The notes below the pieces were generated by a model that saw only the letters and a list, made by a program, of their open reading frames with translations, was not told the origin of the DNA and ran no database searches. A stretch of 25,435 bases of DNA from Negativicoccus succinicivorans (lineage in GTDB: Bacteria > Bacillota > Negativicutes > Veillonellales > Negativicoccaceae), in the NCBI RefSeq assembly GCF_018373335.1, contig NZ_JAHAHH010000007.1, positions 1 to 25,435 of the forward strand, given 5' to 3'. Positions 22,259-25,435 of this stretch are shown here, in pieces. Positions within the stretch are counted from its first letter, which is position 1, and every line of letters starts with the position of its first letter. Made by a program: the position numbers and the translations under genes.

Positions 22259-22722
22259 GTGCGACGACGTTCGGCAAGCGCTCGATCCATATCGCGTTTC
22301 GCGCTTTTTTCCGCCAGATCGCGACGTTTGTCATAGTTCTTTTTGCCGGTGCAAAGACCCAGTTTCACTTTCACCTTGCCCCGTGACCAATACAGCGAGA
22401 GCGGAATGAGCGTGTAACCTTTCTGTTGCACTTTGCCGAACAAGCGGTTAATCTCACTTTTATGCATCAAAAGCTTGCGGTTGCGCAACGGGTCCTGATT
22501 AAACCGATTCCCCTGCTCATAAGGACTGATATGCACATTGTAAAGCCACAGTTCGCCATGATGTATCCTGACAAATCCGTCTTTCAAATTCACCTTGCCG
22601 GCGCGCAGGGATTTGACTTCCGTTCCAAAAAGAACAAGACCGGCTTCGTACGTTTCATGTACAAAGTAATCGTGTCTCGCCTTACGGTTATCTGTAATTT
22701 GCCGTGTATTCTCACGCGCCAT
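22255..22722 (-). CDS. smpB: SsrA-binding protein SmpB
   Basis: A 155-residue protein of standard length. It has the beta-barrel with NRKARHDYFVHETYEAGLVL, GTEVKSLRAGKVNLKDG (about 34-50) and HISPYEQGNRFNQDPLRNRKLLMHKSEI, followed by the basic C-terminal tail (AEKSAKRDMDRALAERRR) that becomes helical in the mRNA channel. SmpB binds the tRNA-like domain of tmRNA and brings it to stalled ribosomes. It is 14 nt after rnr and about 40 nt before ssrA, so protein and RNA partner are adjacent and co-directional. Confidence 0.97.
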   Translation of the reverse strand: MARENTRQITDNRKARHDYFVHETYEAGLVLFGTEVKSLRAGKVNLKDGFVRIHHGELWLYNVHISPYEQGNRFNQDPLRNRKLLMHKSEINRLFGKVQQKGYTLIPLSLYWSRGKVKVKLGLCTGKKNYDKRRDLAEKSAKRDMDRALAERRRT

Positions 22723-22736
22723 ATTTCCTCCGTTAG

Positions 22737-24833
22737 CTAGCGACGACGGCGTTTGCCTCTCTTCCCTCGCTTGCCCTGTTTATTTTTCAATCGTTTCGCC
22801 TTGGCGAGTTTTTTCGCCGCTTTCGTTTTACTCTTACCTTTCTTGTGACTGCGAATGGCGGCTGATGCCTGCGCGACCTCTTCAAGCGAGTTAAATTCTC
22901 CCAGCAGGAAGTCGAGCGTGCGGTGTTCGATATCGGCTTTCGCCAACGTCACGCGAACCTGATCGCCCAACTGGAAGATCGTTTGTCCGCCATGGTCTTT
23001 AAACGTATAATCACGTTCTTCAAAGTATCCTCGGCCGTTATCGATCACATCGGTATGGACCAATCCTTCCGCGCCGTTATCCAAGGCGACAAACACGCCA
23101 AAGTTGGCAAGCCCCGTGACGGTCGCATCAAAGGCCTCGCCGACAAACGGCGCCATGTATTCCGTCCGTTTCAAATCGTTGGTTTCACGTTCCGCCTCTA
23201 CCGATCGGCGTTCCGCCATCGAAGACTGCTCCGCCGCGCGCGCTAACCATTGTTTGTCGCGCGCCGGTTGTGATTTGCCCGTCAAAACTTCACGGATCAA
23301 ACGGTGTACTACGAGATCCGGATAACGTCGAATCGGCGATGTGAAATGCGTGTAACATTCGGAGGCCAAACCGAAATGCCCCCAATTAATAATGTCATAG
23401 TAGGCTTGCGGCAACGAGCGCAGCGTCATTGTTTCAATAATCGGCTGGATGCCGTGTTCTTCCGCAATGGCCAACATTTTTTGAACGTCTTTCGGCTCTA
23501 CTTCCGCTCCCAATTCAACCCGAGCGCCCCAAACCTGCAACAGATTCAAAACCATTTGCAGCTTTTCTTTGTCCGGCGACTGGTGCACACGGAAAATAGC
23601 GGTCCGATTTTCTTTCGATATAAACCGCGCAATCGTTTCATTGGCCAACAACATCGCCTCTTCGACCATTTTTTCGGCAATGGTGCGATCACGTTTAACG
23701 ATTTGGATCGGCTTACCGTCTTCGTCAAGCAGGATCTTGAATTCAGGGAAATCAAAACTCAAAGCGCCGCGTTTCGTACGCATACAGATCAAGCGTTCCG
23801 CCAGTTCCTGCCAGGTTTTAAGCATCGTAAGATGCGGCTGTAAATTGTCCGGGTAGATATCTTCCAGCAGGGCCTTGCGAACTTCTGCATAGGTGCAGCG
23901 GCGCGCGCTCTTGATGATGCCCGGCCCTATTTTAGAATTCACTACTTCGCCCGCTTCGTTGACTTCCATGACCACGGACATGGTATAGCGATCGACGCCT
24001 TCATTTAAGCTGCAGACACCGTTCGATAGCACTTCCGGCAACATCGGAATAACGCGATCCGCCAAGTACACGCTGGTACCGCGGCGAAATGCTTCTTTAT
24101 CCAATTCCGAACCGCGTTTCGCGTACCAGCTGACATCGGCGATATGAACGCCCAATTCCGTATTGCCGTTGTCCAATGTGCGACAGTATACGGCATCGTC
24201 AAAATCTTTCGCATCCGCACCGTCGATGGTAATAATCGGCTGATCGCGAAAATCCATCCGATCCCCCGGTGTAATCGGTATTTTCGCAACCTGTTCCGCT
24301 TCGTCAAGAACTTCTTTCGGAAAGGTTTTAGGGATATGGTGACTGGCAATAATCAAGCTGATATCCAGGCCTTTATCTCCCTCATAACCGAGTACTTCTT
24401 CGATAACGCCTTCCGCCATGCGCTTCGCTTCCGGCCATTTAGTGATGCGTACCAGTACCTTGGCGCCGCTTTTGGCATCTTTCATTTGGTCGGCGGGAAT
24501 ATAGATATCCGCCCCCATGCGCTCGTCATCCGGCGTCACAACCGCAAAGTTTTTCTGCAACGCAAAAGTACCGACTACCGTTTCATTCGCGTGCGTGACG
24601 ACCCGCACCACTTGACCTTCATACTTACCGGCCTGTGATTTGCGCTCGAGCACTTCCACCTGTACGGTATCATTGTGCATGGCGTTTCCGCGACACTCTT
24701 TACCGATATAAATATCTTCATGCTTGTCATCGGTAATCAAGAATCCGAAATTTGCCGCGTATCCTTTGTATACGCCCGTTACCATTTGTCCGGGACTGTA
24801 TCCCTGCATCCGATCAATTACTCGTTTTGCCAT
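22737..24833 (-). CDS. rnr: Ribonuclease R (RNB-family 3'-5' exoribonuclease)
   Basis: A 698-residue exoribonuclease that degrades structured RNA, including the mRNA released by trans-translation. Two cold-shock domains (about 15-150) precede the RNB domain with catalytic Asp residues in IDGADAKDFDDAV (D204-D213) and conserved HFTSPIRRYPDL (about 535). An S1 domain follows (about 590-665, FDATVTGLANFGVFVAL), then a very basic Lys/Arg tail (about 668-698) like that which binds SmpB-tmRNA in other species. It starts directly at the cold-shock region and lacks the N-terminal winged-helix part of longer homologues. GGAGG lies 7 nt before the ATG, which is just after the secG terminator. Confidence 0.96.
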   Translation of the reverse strand: MAKRVIDRMQGYSPGQMVTGVYKGYAANFGFLITDDKHEDIYIGKECRGNAMHNDTVQVEVLERKSQAGKYEGQVVRVVTHANETVVGTFALQKNFAVVTPDDERMGADIYIPADQMKDAKSGAKVLVRITKWPEAKRMAEGVIEEVLGYEGDKGLDISLIIASHHIPKTFPKEVLDEAEQVAKIPITPGDRMDFRDQPIITIDGADAKDFDDAVYCRTLDNGNTELGVHIADVSWYAKRGSELDKEAFRRGTSVYLADRVIPMLPEVLSNGVCSLNEGVDRYTMSVVMEVNEAGEVVNSKIGPGIIKSARRCTYAEVRKALLEDIYPDNLQPHLTMLKTWQELAERLICMRTKRGALSFDFPEFKILLDEDGKPIQIVKRDRTIAEKMVEEAMLLANETIARFISKENRTAIFRVHQSPDKEKLQMVLNLLQVWGARVELGAEVEPKDVQKMLAIAEEHGIQPIIETMTLRSLPQAYYDIINWGHFGLASECYTHFTSPIRRYPDLVVHRLIREVLTGKSQPARDKQWLARAAEQSSMAERRSVEAERETNDLKRTEYMAPFVGEAFDATVTGLANFGVFVALDNGAEGLVHTDVIDNGRGYFEERDYTFKDHGGQTIFQLGDQVRVTLAKADIEHRTLDFLLGEFNSLEEVAQASAAIRSHKKGKSKTKAAKKLAKAKRLKNKQGKRGKRGKRRRR

Positions 24834-24850
24834 ACGCCACCTCCGGAAGC

Positions 24851-24874
24851 AAAAAGTCCGCCTTGGCGGACTTT
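24851..24874 (-). terminator. Terminator hairpin between secG and rnr
   Basis: On the minus strand AAAGTCCGCC-AA-GGCGGACTTTTTG forms a strong stem with a five-T run, placed one base after the secG stop and about 9 nt before the rnr ribosome binding site. Confidence 0.85.
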
Positions 24875-24875
24875 A

Positions 24876-25124
24876 TTAGTACGTATTGAAGTATTTCACA
24901 AGCGCTAACGTAGTCAACGCAAAAACGATACCTAAAATAACGGTTAAACGTGATAAAATCGCATCTTTACCACGCGCTTTTCCGCCGAAGAATGTATCCG
25001 CCGCGCCGCCGATAGAACTTCCCATCCCGGCTGTCTTGCTTTCTTGCAGAACCACAACGGTAATCAATAATACCGCGATGATCATTTCTGCAAACATCAA
25101 CGTCATCTTCAAAACAGTTGTCAT
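24876..25124 (-). CDS. secG: Preprotein translocase subunit SecG
   Basis: An 82-residue protein with two membrane segments (about 8-27 and 60-78). The conserved cytosolic loop carries LQESKTAGMGSSIGGAADTFFGGKARGKDAILSRLT, the SecG signature. It aids SecYEG-dependent export. It starts 8 nt after the sigH stop and its ribosome binding site (AAAGGAAAGG) overlaps that stop region, so the genes are coupled. Confidence 0.95.
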   Translation of the reverse strand: MTTVLKMTLMFAEMIIAVLLITVVVLQESKTAGMGSSIGGAADTFFGGKARGKDAILSRLTVILGIVFALTTLALVKYFNTY

Positions 25125-25132
25125 CCTTTCCT

Positions 25133-25435
25133 TTAGTGATTTCGAAAATATAATTCCATCTTACGTTTCATGCGCTGAATCGCATTATCTACTGTTTTTA
25201 CCGGACGACCGATGCGTTGCGCAATCGTTTCATAAGAAAGTCCTCGCAAATAGTAGAGCAGCACCCGCAATTCCAGCTTGCTCAAAACGCGCGGCACCGC
25301 TTGTGAAAGCGATACCATCCACTCGTTACGTAAATAAATCGACTCGGGATCGCTGTCGTTGTCTGTTGCCAGCATCTCCAATAGCGGACGCCCGCCATCG
25401 TCTTCTTCAAACACCGATCGATTGAGAGATATATA
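25133..25435 (-). CDS. sigH: RNA polymerase sigma-H-like factor, C-terminal part (partial)
   Basis: The gene runs off the right edge; the last 100 codons are present. The frame stays open to the window end and begins YISLNRSVFEEDDGGRPLLE, matching the inter-region linker of sigma-H proteins. Region 4 follows: VLSKLELRVLLYYLRGLSYETIAQRIGRP, then the recognition helix VKTVDNAIQRMKRKM, which contacts the -35 box. A GTG at 25414 could be mistaken for the start but lies inside the conserved protein. In spore formers sigma-H directs early stationary-phase and competence genes; its role in this organism is unknown. It is coupled to secG. Confidence 0.88.
   Translation of the reverse strand, partial: YISLNRSVFEEDDGGRPLLEMLATDNDSDPESIYLRNEWMVSLSQAVPRVLSKLELRVLLYYLRGLSYETIAQRIGRPVKTVDNAIQRMKRKMELYFRNH

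Noticed and set aside
25133..25414. A complete 93-residue small HTH protein starting at GTG 25414
   Set aside because: The frame remains open upstream to the window edge and continues the conserved sigma-H linker, so this is the C-terminal part of a larger gene.

Overview
The window is a dense bacterial chromosome segment of housekeeping genes, with roughly half G+C and strong AGGAGG-type ribosome binding sites. The best fit is a low-to-mid-GC Firmicute, probably of the diderm class Negativicutes. Supporting signs are the 16S rRNA 5' end, a ylmE-sepF-proC-ylmH-divIVA cell-division cluster, a sigma-H gene, a T-box leader, and exported proteins with ordinary signal peptides and no lipobox. The taxon is inferred, not proven. 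I see no phage, insertion sequence, CRISPR array or plasmid gene.

Layout. 1-417: 5' end of a 16S rRNA gene on the minus strand, with a structured leader and two strong tandem promoters. 418-1692: an ArsB/NhaD-type ion transporter. 1877-2108: tRNA-Lys, tRNA-Gln and tRNA-His, transcribed His to Gln to Lys. 2169-6412: an operon read ylmE, sepF, proC, ylmH, divIVA, speE. 6604-7909: an orphan periplasmic binding protein behind a T-box leader that has one stem I but two antiterminator/terminator modules; the specifier and the variable T-box base both point to tRNA-Phe. 7935-8809: cupin and msrB. 8904-11066 (plus strand): a TSUP-family exporter and an M18 aminopeptidase. 11112-14245: VOC enzyme, tcdA, ppiB, an unrecognised C39-like cysteine-peptidase-fold protein and cysK, apparently one operon. 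14325-18493: sbcD-sbcC. 18617-19207: an unrecognised exported protein. 19328-20845 (plus): a CshA-like DEAD-box helicase. 20876-21652: an ATP-grasp protein with a possibly regulated leader. 21874-25435: sigH (partial), secG, rnr, smpB and ssrA (tmRNA).

The genes largely serve information processing and stress handling. sigH-secG-rnr-smpB-ssrA groups trans-translation (SmpB plus tmRNA) with the RNase R that degrades the released mRNA, while the ylm/sepF/divIVA block groups cell-division placement factors. MsrB, CysK and the sulfur-linked TSUP transporter hint at sulfur and redox handling.

The most interesting items are regulatory: the partially duplicated T-box, a recurring design in which a promoter -35 box sits on or beside the stop codon of the preceding co-directional gene (four cases), an intrinsic terminator immediately before the rnr ribosome binding site, and a leader that can pair with the ATP-grasp ribosome binding site. 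The least understood proteins are the C39-like protein and the 196-residue exported protein.
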